Notes under the pieces: generated by a model | Seen by the model: only the letters and a program-made list of their open reading frames with translations | The model's database searches: none | Told to the model about the DNA's origin: nothing | Shown here: piece after piece, positions 1 through 8,311 of the stretch | Position numbering within the stretch: the first letter of the stretch is position 1 | Layout: each line of letters begins with the position of its first letter | Program-made: the position numbers and the translations under genes | Assembly (NCBI RefSeq): GCF_018613855.1 | Contig: NZ_JAGGPK010000009.1 | Span: forward strand, 1 to 64,000 | Length of the DNA stretch: 64,000 bases | From: Arthrobacter sp. ISL-30 | Lineage (GTDB): Bacteria; Actinomycetota; Actinomycetes; Actinomycetales; Micrococcaceae | Direction: 5' to 3'

Positions 1-2
1 CC

Positions 3-107
3 CGCCGCGGCGAAGTCGATGAGGGGACGCCGTCGTACGCCATGGATCGCTACAAGCTGCTCGACGTCAATGCTGGAACTACGGGAAGTGCCGGCGGCGA
101 CTCGTAG
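3..107 (+). CDS. C-terminal end of an unidentified protein (partial)
   Basis: An open frame enters from the left edge and ends at a TAG at 105-107, giving 34 residues that end in a Gly/Ser/Ala-rich tail (GTTGSAGGDS). The acidic and aromatic stretch before it (VDEGTPSYAMDRYKLLDV) reads like real protein rather than noise, and no other frame is better here. The family cannot be recognised from so short a tail. It is followed by a dyad at 166-212 that could end its transcript. Confidence 0.45.
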   Translation, partial: RRGEVDEGTPSYAMDRYKLLDVNAGTTGSAGGDS

Positions 108-165
108 CCGCCGGCGGGTGCTGCCGACCCCCAACGCCCCGCAGCGCCCAGCCTGAGAAGTTTGG

Positions 166-212
166 GTCCAGATAATCGCCCTTCACCCCAGTTGTCGGTC
201 GATTATCTGGAC
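166..212. repeat. Inverted repeat, possible transcript end
   Basis: GTCCAGATAATCG (166-178) is followed after 21 nt by its exact reverse complement (200-212). It lies between two convergent genes and has no T tract, so it may be a bidirectional end structure or just a stable hairpin. Confidence 0.5.
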
Positions 213-227
213 TCAGGCTCCCCAGGA

Positions 228-422
228 TTAGTTTGCTGCCACCGTTCGCCGGTCAACCACAAAACCGGTAGCGGCGCTTTCCCTGACCGCGTTGATCCCC
301 GCAACGACGGCCTTGATATCCGGAAACTTTGGGGAGACGGCAACTACGGTGCCGTCGTCGGCCTTCAGCCGGAACCTGAACGACCCTTCCCCCGCCATCG
401 AAATTTCGAAAACGCCCGACAA
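228..422 (-). CDS. DUF1508 (YegP-like) small protein
   Basis: The protein begins SGVFEIS and continues with FRFRLKADDGTVVAVSPKFPDIKAVVAGINAVRESA, the typical pattern of the DUF1508/YegP fold (strand, FRFRL..DG..VA.S, then helix with GI.AVR). A frame opens upstream at 458, but TTG at 420-422 is the better start. It is preceded by a purine-rich GGAAGG a few bases away, and it makes the protein begin just before the domain, as in the second DUF1508 gene at 28861-29172. The family is small and cytoplasmic; its function is not well defined. Length 64 aa, one repeat of the domain. The palindrome at 473-489 lies in the divergent space to mocA. Confidence 0.75.
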   Translation of the reverse strand: MSGVFEISMAGEGSFRFRLKADDGTVVAVSPKFPDIKAVVAGINAVRESAATGFVVDRRTVAAN

Positions 423-472
423 GTGACCTTCCTTCCTCGTGGGCGCGCCTTCGCGCACACTTTTTGAATGAA

Positions 473-489
473 TGAGACTCGGAGTCTCA
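473..489. promoter_or_regulatory. 17-bp palindrome TGAGACTC-G-GAGTCTCA
   Basis: A perfect 8-bp inverted repeat around one central base lies between the divergent DUF1508 and mocA genes. Its form fits a dimeric repressor operator (TetR-like spacing). No gene for such a regulator is next to it. Confidence 0.45.
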
Positions 490-524
490 CTAGACTATGC
501 TCACCCCCTCAACGGGGAATAGTC

Positions 525-538
525 CTACTGACCAGTAG
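525..538. repeat. Short dyad CTACTG-AC-CAGTAG
   Basis: A perfect 6-bp inverted repeat with a 2-bp centre lies 70 bp upstream of the mocA-like start. It may be an operator half of the mocA control region; nothing else supports a role. Confidence 0.3.
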
Positions 539-608
539 CTTCGAGGAAAAGTCGTGTTCGCGCTACCAATTTTCGATGCAAGCGTTTACCTCCCTTTAAG
601 GTGTTTTC

Positions 609-1259
609 ATGACCACCTCAACCATCGGCGTGCTGCTTGCTGCGGGAGCCGGAATCCGCTTGGGACTGGGTCCCAAAGCGCTCCTTCCCTTCCGCGGCCG
701 TACCCTGGTGGAGGTCCTGGCGGATACGCTGCTCGACGGCGGTTGTAAGGAGGTTGAGGTGGTCATTGGAGCGGAGGCGGAGAGGGTTCTGAGCTCCACG
801 GATCTTCACGCCCACCGGGTCATCGAAAACCCGGAGTGGGCCTCCGGAATGGCAAGTTCGTTCAGTGCCGGGGTTGAGGCGGCAGCCGGAAGCGACGTCC
901 TGGTCGCCCTCGTCGACCAGCCTGGCCTCACGGCGGAAGCTGTTCGGAGAATCATCAGCGCCCACAGGCCCGGCCGGATCACCGCAGCAGCCTATTCACG
1001 ACCCGACGGCGCGGTGCGGCGAGGGCACCCAGTACTCTTCGATGGTCGCCTGGCCGCAGAGGCGGCGATGACCGCCGAAGGCGACACAGGCGCACGCCGC
1101 TTCCTTGAAGAGCACCCTGAGCTGATTGACCTCGTGGACTGCCCATCCTTCCCGGGCGCTCTGCCAGGGGACGCCGACGTCGACACGCCCTCTGAACTGC
1201 ACCTCCTCAAGGAGGGGGAACCTGGGCAGGGGGACCTTAGACAGCTGGGCGCTTCTTGA
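609..1259 (+). CDS. mocA: MocA-like molybdenum cofactor cytidylyltransferase / NTP transferase
   Basis: This MobA-like nucleotidyltransferase has the signature LLAAGAGIRLG at residues 9-19, a following Lys23, and a metal-binding VALVDQP at 99-105. Members activate molybdopterin with CTP to form molybdopterin cytosine dinucleotide, the cofactor of xanthine-dehydrogenase-type enzymes. That fits the xanthine dehydrogenase operon a few kb away. The start has AAGGTG five bases upstream. Its last 23 bp overlap convergently with the transporter gene on the other strand. It could instead be another small NTP transferase of the same family; the genomic context favours MocA. Confidence 0.75.
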   Translation: MTTSTIGVLLAAGAGIRLGLGPKALLPFRGRTLVEVLADTLLDGGCKEVEVVIGAEAERVLSSTDLHAHRVIENPEWASGMASSFSAGVEAAAGSDVLVALVDQPGLTAEAVRRIISAHRPGRITAAAYSRPDGAVRRGHPVLFDGRLAAEAAMTAEGDTGARRFLEEHPELIDLVDCPSFPGALPGDADVDTPSELHLLKEGEPGQGDLRQLGAS

Positions 1260-2451
1260 CGAGTCCTATGCAGAGAGCCGCTGCTGCCGCGGAGGCGAAA
1301 GCGATGATGCCAAACGGTACCGGGTTGTCGGCGCCGGCGATGCCGACCAGGGGTGCGGCGAGGCCACCAAAGGCGAACCTGGCCAGCCCGAGAAGTGAAG
1401 AGGCCGTGCCGGCAATGTCTGGATACTCCTTGAGCGCCAAGGACGTTGCCGGCGGACTGGTCACGGCCACACCGCTGACCATGGCGAGCAGGGACAGGAT
1501 GATGGCTACCAGGGGCAGGTGCAGGAGTGCCGTTGCCAGCAGGCCGAGCGCTCCGAAGACGGTCATGGCAAGGCCGACGGCGAGGGCTCCCTTTTGGGAC
1601 CATCGTTCGGACAGGCGCCCTGCGACGAACCCACAGACCATAAAGCCCAGGGAGTTCAGGCCGAAGGCGAACGAGTACCCCTGCGGTGAGAGCCCGTACA
1701 TGCCCTGGAGGATATACGTTGCCCCGCTGAGGTAGGCGAAGATCGCGGAGTACGTGAAGCCGGTGATGAGCATAGCTCCAACAAACACCCGGTCAGCAAG
1801 GAGTCGGCGGAAGTCGTGCAGGGTGTGCGAGAGCCCGCCGGTGATGCGCCGTTGTGCGGGCAGCGTTTCCTTGAAGATCAGCAGGGATGCCACGAGGATG
1901 CCGACTCCGACGGCGGCGAGGAACAGGAAGACTCCGCGCCAGTCGGTGACAGCTGCGAGCTGGCCACCGATGACTGGGCCGATGATTGCGGCAAGTCCGC
2001 CAAGAACAGTCAGGCGGCCGTAATAGCGAAGCAGCTTGCCGCCGGAGTACACGTCCCGCCCTGCAGCCTGCGCAATGACGATGCCGACGGCCCCGGCGAG
2101 CCCTTGGACGAACCTTGCTGCGATGAGCGTTTCGATCGTCGGGCTCACGGCGCACAGGACTGACGTGAGGGTGTAGGCGATGACACCGATGATCAGTGGC
2201 AATCGGCGGCCTAGGCGGTCGGAGAGGGGGCCGGCCACGACTTGGCCTATGGCCAGGCCGAGCAGGCATGCCGTGATCGTCAGTTGCGCCGCAGACGTCG
2301 AGCTTTGAAGCTCTGCTGTCAGGGCAGGCAGGACGGGCAGGTAGAGGTCCATGGAAATGGGACCGAAGATGGTCAGGAGGCCGAGCACAACCGCCAGCGG
2401 GCGGCCGACAGCCTGTTCGCGTGGGGTAATCGGGCTATCGACGGCGGTCAC
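1237..2451 (-). CDS. Bcr/CflA-type drug-efflux MFS transporter
   Basis: This 404-residue protein has about 12 hydrophobic segments. It has the MFS pattern GPLSDRLGRRLPLI after TM2 and the DLYLPVLPAL motif in TM1 typical of the Bcr/CflA drug:H+ antiporter group. The start is GTG, with GGAG five bases upstream. It lies 29 bp after the alcohol dehydrogenase gene on the same strand, so the two may be co-transcribed. Substrate cannot be read from the sequence. Confidence 0.85.
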   Translation of the reverse strand: MTAVDSPITPREQAVGRPLAVVLGLLTIFGPISMDLYLPVLPALTAELQSSTSAAQLTITACLLGLAIGQVVAGPLSDRLGRRLPLIIGVIAYTLTSVLCAVSPTIETLIAARFVQGLAGAVGIVIAQAAGRDVYSGGKLLRYYGRLTVLGGLAAIIGPVIGGQLAAVTDWRGVFLFLAAVGVGILVASLLIFKETLPAQRRITGGLSHTLHDFRRLLADRVFVGAMLITGFTYSAIFAYLSGATYILQGMYGLSPQGYSFAFGLNSLGFMVCGFVAGRLSERWSQKGALAVGLAMTVFGALGLLATALLHLPLVAIILSLLAMVSGVAVTSPPATSLALKEYPDIAGTASSLLGLARFAFGGLAAPLVGIAGADNPVPFGIIAFASAAAAALCIGLVKKRPAV

Positions 2452-2480
2452 GCTGGCTCCGTTCTTAGGCTTCAGGATTC

Positions 2481-3497
2481 TCAGGGCGTCAGGAGGACTT
2501 TGATGGCCCGCCGTTCGTCCATGGCCGCGTAGGCCTTGGCGGCTTCTTCCAGCGGAAGTTCGAGATCGAAGACCTTGCCTGGGTTGATCTTGCGGGTCCA
2601 GATGAGGTCGATGAGTTCGGGCAGGTACTGGCGGACAGGGGCCGGCCCGCCGTGCAGGTGGACGTGGGAGAAGAACATCTCCAGCCCGGGAAGCTCGACG
2701 TCAAGGGCGACGCCGACGTACCCGACGTGTCCGCCGGGGCGGGTAGCGCGGATGGCCTGCATCATCGATTCCTGGGTACCGACAGCCTCAATGACCGAGT
2801 GTGCGCCAAGCCCTCCGGTGAGCTCCTTGACCTTGGCTACGCCGTCATCTCCGCGTTCGGTAATGATGTCGGTGGCGCCGAATTCGAGGGCGAGTTTCTG
2901 GCGGGCGTCGTGGCGGCTCATTGCGATGATTTTCTCGGCACCAAGCTGCTTTGCGGCGAGGACGGCGAGGAGCCCGACGGCGCCGTCCCCGACTACCGCT
3001 ACCGTCTTGCCAGGGCCGGCTTGGGCGGCAATGGCGCCGAACCAGCCGGTGCCGAGCACGTCCGAGGCGGCCAGCAGGCTCGGGATGAGGTCCTCGGGCA
3101 GGGTGCCCGGCGTGGCGACGAGCGTACCGTCTGCGAGTGGAACCCGAAGGAGCTCAGCCTGTGCGCCCTGTGGTCCTTCCCGGTGGATGCAGGAGCTCTG
3201 GTAGCCGGATCGGCAGATCTCGCAGGTGTTGTCGGAGGCGAAGAAGGATCCCACCACAAAGTCGCCCGGTTTGATGGTCTTCACATCGTTGCCGATTTCT
3301 ACGACAGTGCCGGCGTACTCGTGGCCCATCGGCCTTGGGCTGTCCACCGCATCGGCTCCTCGGTATGGCCACAGGTCCGAGCCGCAGACGCAGCTCGCGA
3401 CCAGCCGGATGATCGCATCTGTTGGTTTGAGAATTAGGGGTGCGTCCAGTTCCTGGACTCGGACGTCACCGGGGGCGTGCATGACAACTCCGCGCAT
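2481..3497 (-). CDS. Zinc-dependent alcohol dehydrogenase family protein
   Basis: This is a medium-chain dehydrogenase of usual length (338 aa). Catalytic zinc ligands are visible in CVCGSD (Cys38, Asp41) and GHE (His59, Glu60). A zinc-loop stretch has Cys92, Cys95 and Cys103 but Gly where the third Cys of a full structural site would be. The Rossmann motif VVGDGAVGLL is near residue 170. It probably oxidises an alcohol or polyol with NAD(P)+. It is divergent from an XRE regulator (143 bp between them), which is the likely controller of this gene and the downstream efflux gene. Confidence 0.85.
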   Translation of the reverse strand: MRGVVMHAPGDVRVQELDAPLILKPTDAIIRLVASCVCGSDLWPYRGADAVDSPRPMGHEYAGTVVEIGNDVKTIKPGDFVVGSFFASDNTCEICRSGYQSSCIHREGPQGAQAELLRVPLADGTLVATPGTLPEDLIPSLLAASDVLGTGWFGAIAAQAGPGKTVAVVGDGAVGLLAVLAAKQLGAEKIIAMSRHDARQKLALEFGATDIITERGDDGVAKVKELTGGLGAHSVIEAVGTQESMMQAIRATRPGGHVGYVGVALDVELPGLEMFFSHVHLHGGPAPVRQYLPELIDLIWTRKINPGKVFDLELPLEEAAKAYAAMDERRAIKVLLTP

Positions 3498-3569
3498 CGC
3501 GGGCTCCCTTCAGAGGGTCAGGGGGTTGGTTCGGGTTCACGTTCAATCCAACAGGGAAACGTCTTTGCC

Positions 3570-3610
3570 AGGGAGGGCCCTGCTTATCCGGGTTCTGGCA
3601 GTACCTCCCT
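3570..3610. repeat. Spaced dyad in divergent promoter region
   Basis: AGGGAGG (3570-3576) is matched by its reverse complement CCTCCCT (3604-3610) in the space between the alcohol dehydrogenase and the XRE regulator. It may be a regulator site; the support is only symmetry and place. Confidence 0.3.
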
Positions 3611-3641
3611 AAGGTGAGGCACTGAGATGTAGCGTGAATGG

Positions 3642-4541
3642 ATGGATAACCGGACGGAAGTGCGCGAGTTCCTTGCCTCCAGGCGCGCCAAAATCACCCC
3701 CGAGATGGCCGGACTGGCGCTCTTCGGCGGACGCCGCCGGGTCCCAGGCCTGCGCCGCGAAGAAGTAGCAATGCTCGCCGGCGTCAGCGTGGACTACTAC
3801 ACGAAACTCGAGCGCGGGAACCTTGCCGGAACCTCCGAAAGCGTCCTTGACGCCATTGCCAGGGCGTTGAAGCTCGACGAGGCCGAACGCGACCATCTCT
3901 ACAACCTTGCCCGTGCAGCCAGCCCTTCAAGCAGGACCAGGCGCGGTCCCCTCCAAAGCGGGACTGTCCGCCCGAGCCTGCAGTTCATGCTTGACTCGAT
4001 TACCGGTTCGCCGGCAATTATCGGAAACCACCACATGGACGTCGTTGCGGCCAACCAACTCGGCTATGCCCTTTACTCGGAGTTGTACCGCGGACCGGCT
4101 CGGCCAGCCAACCACTCCCGGTTCATCTTCCTCGATCCCAGGGCCCATGACTTCTATCCCAATTGGGATCTGGCGGCCAACACCAACGTGGCGATCCTGC
4201 GGACCCAGAGCGGGCGCAATCCCTTCGATAAACGCCTGGCCGACCTCGTCGGAGAACTGTCCATGCGCAGCGAGGAATTCCGTACCCGCTGGGCGGCCCA
4301 CAACGTCCGGCGCCACTACACCGGGACCAAAGTCTTCCGTCACCCTGTCGTAGGGGAACTTGAACTCGCCTACGAATCCATGGAGCTCGCCGAAGACCCC
4401 GGCTTCACCCTCACGGTCTACCCGGCCGTCCCCGGCTCGGCATCGGATGAACGCCTGCGCCTGCTCGCCAGCTGGGCCGCCACTGAACGAATCGAAGACC
4501 TGGCCGAGGCAACCCAACAGCAGGACGCCGGCCGGTCCTGA
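3642..4541 (+). CDS. XRE-family regulator with MmyB-like ligand domain
   Basis: The N-terminal helix-turn-helix (about residues 10-80) reads RRVPGLRREEVAMLAGVS followed by YYTKLERG, the hallmark of the MmyB-like XRE regulators common in actinobacteria. The remainder (about 100-285) is the MmyB-type ligand-binding domain with VVAANQLGYALY and the late HPVVGELELAYES motif. Such proteins often repress a divergent oxidoreductase gene, here the zinc alcohol dehydrogenase. Ligand unknown. It ends 30 bp from the convergent xanthine dehydrogenase gene. Confidence 0.88.
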   Translation: MDNRTEVREFLASRRAKITPEMAGLALFGGRRRVPGLRREEVAMLAGVSVDYYTKLERGNLAGTSESVLDAIARALKLDEAERDHLYNLARAASPSSRTRRGPLQSGTVRPSLQFMLDSITGSPAIIGNHHMDVVAANQLGYALYSELYRGPARPANHSRFIFLDPRAHDFYPNWDLAANTNVAILRTQSGRNPFDKRLADLVGELSMRSEEFRTRWAAHNVRRHYTGTKVFRHPVVGELELAYESMELAEDPGFTLTVYPAVPGSASDERLRLLASWAATERIEDLAEATQQQDAGRS

Positions 4542-4571
4542 ACCCTCAGCCCTTAACCAGGGCCGTCAGGT

Positions 4572-7376
4572 TTAGCCCCGCGTTCCTGATCCGCTGCCTG
4601 CCAGGGAATGATCCTTGGCCTGCGTGTTCCGGATGGCCAGGTAGATCTTGTCCCGGGAGATCGGCAGTTCCCCGAACCGTATGCCTGTCGCGTTCCGGAT
4701 GGCATTCGCCAAAGCGGGGGCCACCGGGTTGAAAGGACTTTCGCTCATGGACTTCGCGCCGAGCGGTCCCATGTCGTCGCTGGTTTCGGCGAAGTAAACC
4801 TCGCTGCGCGGAACGTCCGCGAACGTGGGGATGTGGTACTGCCGCAGGATGTCCGTGGTGACCCGCCCGGCGTCGTCCACGTGGACCTCCTCATAGAGGG
4901 CGGCGCCAATAGCCTGGGCGATCCCGCCTTCAATCTGGCCGCGGCACTGCCGCGGATTGACCACAACGCCGGCATCCGCCGCCTGGACGCTTTGCAGGAT
5001 TCGCAGCTCGCCGGTTCCTGTATTGACTGCCACACGGAAGCCGTGGACGTTGAATGCCACGGACCGCGGCGTCCCGCCCCAACGGCCTTCCGCCGCCAGT
5101 TCGATGCCGGCTTCCTGCGCTGCCTCAAATAGTTCCGTCAGGGTCTTGCGGGTGCCCCGTGATTCCACTGCTCCGTCTTCAAGGACGCAGCTCGCCACGT
5201 TGGTCTGGAGGATGCCGGCTGCAAATGACCTGATTCGAATCGCCAACTCTTCGGCCGCCGCCAGCGTGGCCTTGCCCGCCACCACCGTTCCGGAGGAACC
5301 GAACGCCCCGGTGTCGTGTTCCACGAGGTCCGTGTCGGACTGGCGGACCAGCACCTTGGAGGCCGAGGTGGACAACGCCGTCGCCGCGAGCTGGGCGTGC
5401 ACCGTGGTGGTGCCGTTGCCGAATTCGGCCGTTCCGACGTCGACGGCGAACGTACCGTCCGGCAGGACCTCCATGCGGCTGTGTGCGAAGTGTCCGCGGG
5501 GCGGCACCGTATCGATCATGGACAGCGCAGTGCCTTGGCCGACTACCCAGTCCGGGCCGGCGTCGTCAAGACCCGCCTCGCGATACCGTTCGCGGCCGCG
5601 GTCCAGGGCATCAGCGACCAGTTTCACGCACTGGTCCAGGCCATAGCTGCCATAGAACACGTCTTCTTCCGGCACTGGGCTCGTGGACAGCATCTCGTCC
5701 CCTTCACGCACCATGTTCCGGAGCCGGAATTCCATTGGGTCCATCCCGATTCCGACAGCCAGCTCATCCATGCCGGATTCGATGGCAAAGATCATCTGGC
5801 TCAGGCCGTAGCCTCGGAAAGCGCCGGCCGGCACGGTATTGGTGTAGACGGAGTGGGCGTCGACTTTCTTGTTGTCGCACTTGTAGACGGCCAGCGATTC
5901 ACCGCAGCCATGGAACATTACCCCGGGCGCATGGTTGCCGTAGGCCCCCGTGTTGGTGATGACGTCCAGCTGGAGCGCCGTCAGGAACCCGTCCCTGGTG
6001 GCTCCGGCCTTGAGCTTGATAGTGAACGGGTGCCTCGTGGTGGTTGAGGTGAACTGCTCAGTCCGAGTGAATTCGAGCTGGACGGGGCGTCGCAGCTTGA
6101 GGGCCGCGAGCGCCGCGATGTCTTCCGTGAGCACCTCCTGCTTGCTGCCGAAACCTCCGCCGACACGCCCCGCCACTACCCGGACCCGGTCTTCGGGCAG
6201 GTCAAAGAGCCGGCAAAGAGTCCGGCGGACCAGGAAGGGAACCTGGCTGGACGTGCGGACCTGCAGCCGCTCGTCGTCGTCGATCCAGGCGATGGACGCG
6301 TGGGTCTCCAGGGCGACATGCTGCACCCTTTGCGTCCGGTATGTGTGCTCGTGGATGAAGTCCGCCCGGGCAAAGCCGGCCTCGACGTCGCCCAGTTCCG
6401 AATGCAGTTCGGCCACTACGTTCCGGTCAGGTCGTGAGATCCGGGCGGTTTCGGCGTCTTTGTCGCCGTGCAGGGCGGGGGCGCCGGGAAGCATGGCCTC
6501 CTGCGGGGTGAACACTGCCTCAAGCACCTCATACTCGACGGCGATGGCCCGCGTCCCCGCCTCCGCGGCGGCCACGCTTTCGGCAACGACGGCGGCTACC
6601 CGCTGCCCGATAAACCTCACCACATCATCCAGGATGCGGGTGTCGTCGGGGTCGTCCGTATAGAGCTCATGCTGGGCAGTGGAGAACAGCTGCCTGGGGG
6701 CGTCTTTGTGCGTGAAGACGGCGACGACGCCCGGCACCTTGAGTGCCTCGGTGGTGTCGATGGAGAGGATCTTCGCGTGGGCATGCGGCGAGCGCAGTAG
6801 CTTCATGTGCAGCAGCCCGGGCAGCTGTTCCGAGGGGACATCGAGTGTGTAGCGTGCTTTGCCGGTGACGATTGCGCGTCCTGCGGGCGCGGGTACGTCG
6901 TCGCCCAACTGCCCTGGCTGCTGCTTCGCCGGCGGTTGATTCGTCTCACTGTGGTTGCCGCAGACGGCATCCCCGATAGCCCGATACCCCGTGCAGCGGC
7001 ACAGGTTGCCTTTGAGGTTCCGGGGAAGGTTGGCGCGCTGCTCGTCGTCGAAGCTGGCAGCCGTCATGACCATACCCGCGGTGCAGAAGCCGCACTGGAA
7101 CCCCTGATTGTCCAGGAACTGCTGCTGTACGGGATGCAGCACGTCGCCGTCCGCGAGGCCTTCCACAGTGGTGACCGACTTGCCCTCGGCGCGGAAGGCC
7201 GGATAGATGCAGCTGTGCACCGGCTTGCCGTCCACATGTACCGTGCAAGCGCCGCAGTCGCCGCCGTCGCAGCCCTTCTTGACGCCGAGGTTGCCCTGTT
7301 CGCGGAGGAAGGTCCTGAGGCACTGTCCGGGCAGCGGCGCGGCCGAGGCTGGTGTGCCGTTGATTTCGATGGCCAT
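4572..7376 (-). CDS. Xanthine dehydrogenase, fused 2Fe-2S and molybdopterin subunit
   Basis: One continuous 934-residue frame joins two subunits that are often separate. Residues 1-75 are a plant-type 2Fe-2S domain with Cys36, Cys41, Cys44 and Cys56. Residues 80-160 are the second, helical 2Fe-2S domain with Cys95, Cys98, Cys126 and Cys128. After a linker comes the molybdopterin part (about 180-930), with GGGFGSK, GAFRGYG and a C-terminal GAKSMSESPFN containing the expected active-site Glu. The frame stays open to 7517, but ATG at 7374-7376 fits the domain start and leaves only 2 bp to the FAD subunit gene. Together with the FAD subunit and XdhC it should hydroxylate hypoxanthine/xanthine to urate in the cytoplasm. 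The context is purine degradation, but other Mo-hydroxylase substrates are possible. Confidence 0.9.
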   Translation of the reverse strand: MAIEINGTPASAAPLPGQCLRTFLREQGNLGVKKGCDGGDCGACTVHVDGKPVHSCIYPAFRAEGKSVTTVEGLADGDVLHPVQQQFLDNQGFQCGFCTAGMVMTAASFDDEQRANLPRNLKGNLCRCTGYRAIGDAVCGNHSETNQPPAKQQPGQLGDDVPAPAGRAIVTGKARYTLDVPSEQLPGLLHMKLLRSPHAHAKILSIDTTEALKVPGVVAVFTHKDAPRQLFSTAQHELYTDDPDDTRILDDVVRFIGQRVAAVVAESVAAAEAGTRAIAVEYEVLEAVFTPQEAMLPGAPALHGDKDAETARISRPDRNVVAELHSELGDVEAGFARADFIHEHTYRTQRVQHVALETHASIAWIDDDERLQVRTSSQVPFLVRRTLCRLFDLPEDRVRVVAGRVGGGFGSKQEVLTEDIAALAALKLRRPVQLEFTRTEQFTSTTTRHPFTIKLKAGATRDGFLTALQLDVITNTGAYGNHAPGVMFHGCGESLAVYKCDNKKVDAHSVYTNTVPAGAFRGYGLSQMIFAIESGMDELAVGIGMDPMEFRLRNMVREGDEMLSTSPVPEEDVFYGSYGLDQCVKLVADALDRGRERYREAGLDDAGPDWVVGQGTALSMIDTVPPRGHFAHSRMEVLPDGTFAVDVGTAEFGNGTTTVHAQLAATALSTSASKVLVRQSDTDLVEHDTGAFGSSGTVVAGKATLAAAEELAIRIRSFAAGILQTNVASCVLEDGAVESRGTRKTLTELFEAAQEAGIELAAEGRWGGTPRSVAFNVHGFRVAVNTGTGELRILQSVQAADAGVVVNPRQCRGQIEGGIAQAIGAALYEEVHVDDAGRVTTDILRQYHIPTFADVPRSEVYFAETSDDMGPLGAKSMSESPFNPVAPALANAIRNATGIRFGELPISRDKIYLAIRNTQAKDHSLAGSGSGTRG

Positions 7377-7378
7377 GC

Positions 7379-8311
7379 TTAGGCTTCCTTTCGTGCCGGG
7401 CGCTGCGGGGGCCAGAAATCGCCCGATACAGCGGCCTCGGCTCCGCCTTCGTTCGGCGGATCGAGCAGTTCGGCGCGGATCTCCTCCGCGAGGCGGTACG
7501 TCATGTCGCGGCGCCATTCCGGCAGGCCGTGGATGTCGTCGTGGTAGAGGGCTTCGGGGACGGCGTCGTCGATTGCGGCGGCCAGTTGCGACGCGTCCGG
7601 GAGGTCTCCAGCCGTGAATCGGAGTTGGACCGGACGCCGGGTGGCGGCAGTGATGGTGAGCACCAGGGCTTTCTCACCAGCGTTTGGGCCTCCCAGCCTG
7701 CCGATCAGCAGCACGCCGGAGCGTCCGAGGTTGCTCAGTGACAGGCGGCGAAACGCGGCCTTCGAAGCCAGCGCCGAGGCGGGAAGGTGGATGCTCCGCA
7801 GGAGTTCCCCGGGGGCCAGGACGTTGCGTCCGTCCCCGACCACGAACTCGGCTACAGGAACGGTCCGGCTGGAGCCGCCGGGGCCCAGGATGGTTGCGGT
7901 GCCATCCAGTCCAGCGCAGAGCGAAATCATGGGTCCTGCCGGGAGGGAGGTGCAGAGGTTGCCGCCCACGGTGGACATGTTCCAGACTTTGAAGGACGCC
8001 ACGAAGGAGTCGCAGCAGGGCCGGACAAGGTCAAGGCCGGGCCACCCATACTCCTTGACCGCATACTCCCGAACAACCGGCTGGTCCGGCAGGGCGTACA
8101 ACTCGGCAATGGTGGCGGTTGCGGCCAGCTCGATCCCTTCGGGCCCCACTTTGATGGCCGGCCATCCTGCGGAGCCGAGATCCAGCAGCCGTTTGAGCAC
8201 TGCACTGCCGTAGGAAAACAGCATGGTGCCCCCGGCCAGCCACGCGTCCCCCTCGCGCCAGTCTGCGGGATCGGTCGTGGGCACTACGGCCTCAATGGTG
8301 TTCATGTCCAT
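7379..8311 (-). CDS. FAD-binding subunit of xanthine dehydrogenase
   Basis: This 310-residue protein has the CoxM-type FAD domain: the LAGGT motif near residue 26, STVGGNLC at about 112-119 for the FAD diphosphate, and the C-terminal CO-dehydrogenase flavoprotein domain with RFTAGDLP. It passes electrons from the iron-sulfur clusters to NAD+ or another acceptor. Two in-frame ATGs exist. The one at 8311 follows AGGAGG by 4 bases; the one at 8305 would overlap the xdhC stop as ATGA. Either start is possible. It is the middle gene of the operon xdhC - FAD - fused subunit. Confidence 0.88.
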   Translation of the reverse strand: MDMNTIEAVVPTTDPADWREGDAWLAGGTMLFSYGSAVLKRLLDLGSAGWPAIKVGPEGIELAATATIAELYALPDQPVVREYAVKEYGWPGLDLVRPCCDSFVASFKVWNMSTVGGNLCTSLPAGPMISLCAGLDGTATILGPGGSSRTVPVAEFVVGDGRNVLAPGELLRSIHLPASALASKAAFRRLSLSNLGRSGVLLIGRLGGPNAGEKALVLTITAATRRPVQLRFTAGDLPDASQLAAAIDDAVPEALYHDDIHGLPEWRRDMTYRLAEEIRAELLDPPNEGGAEAAVSGDFWPPQRPARKEA

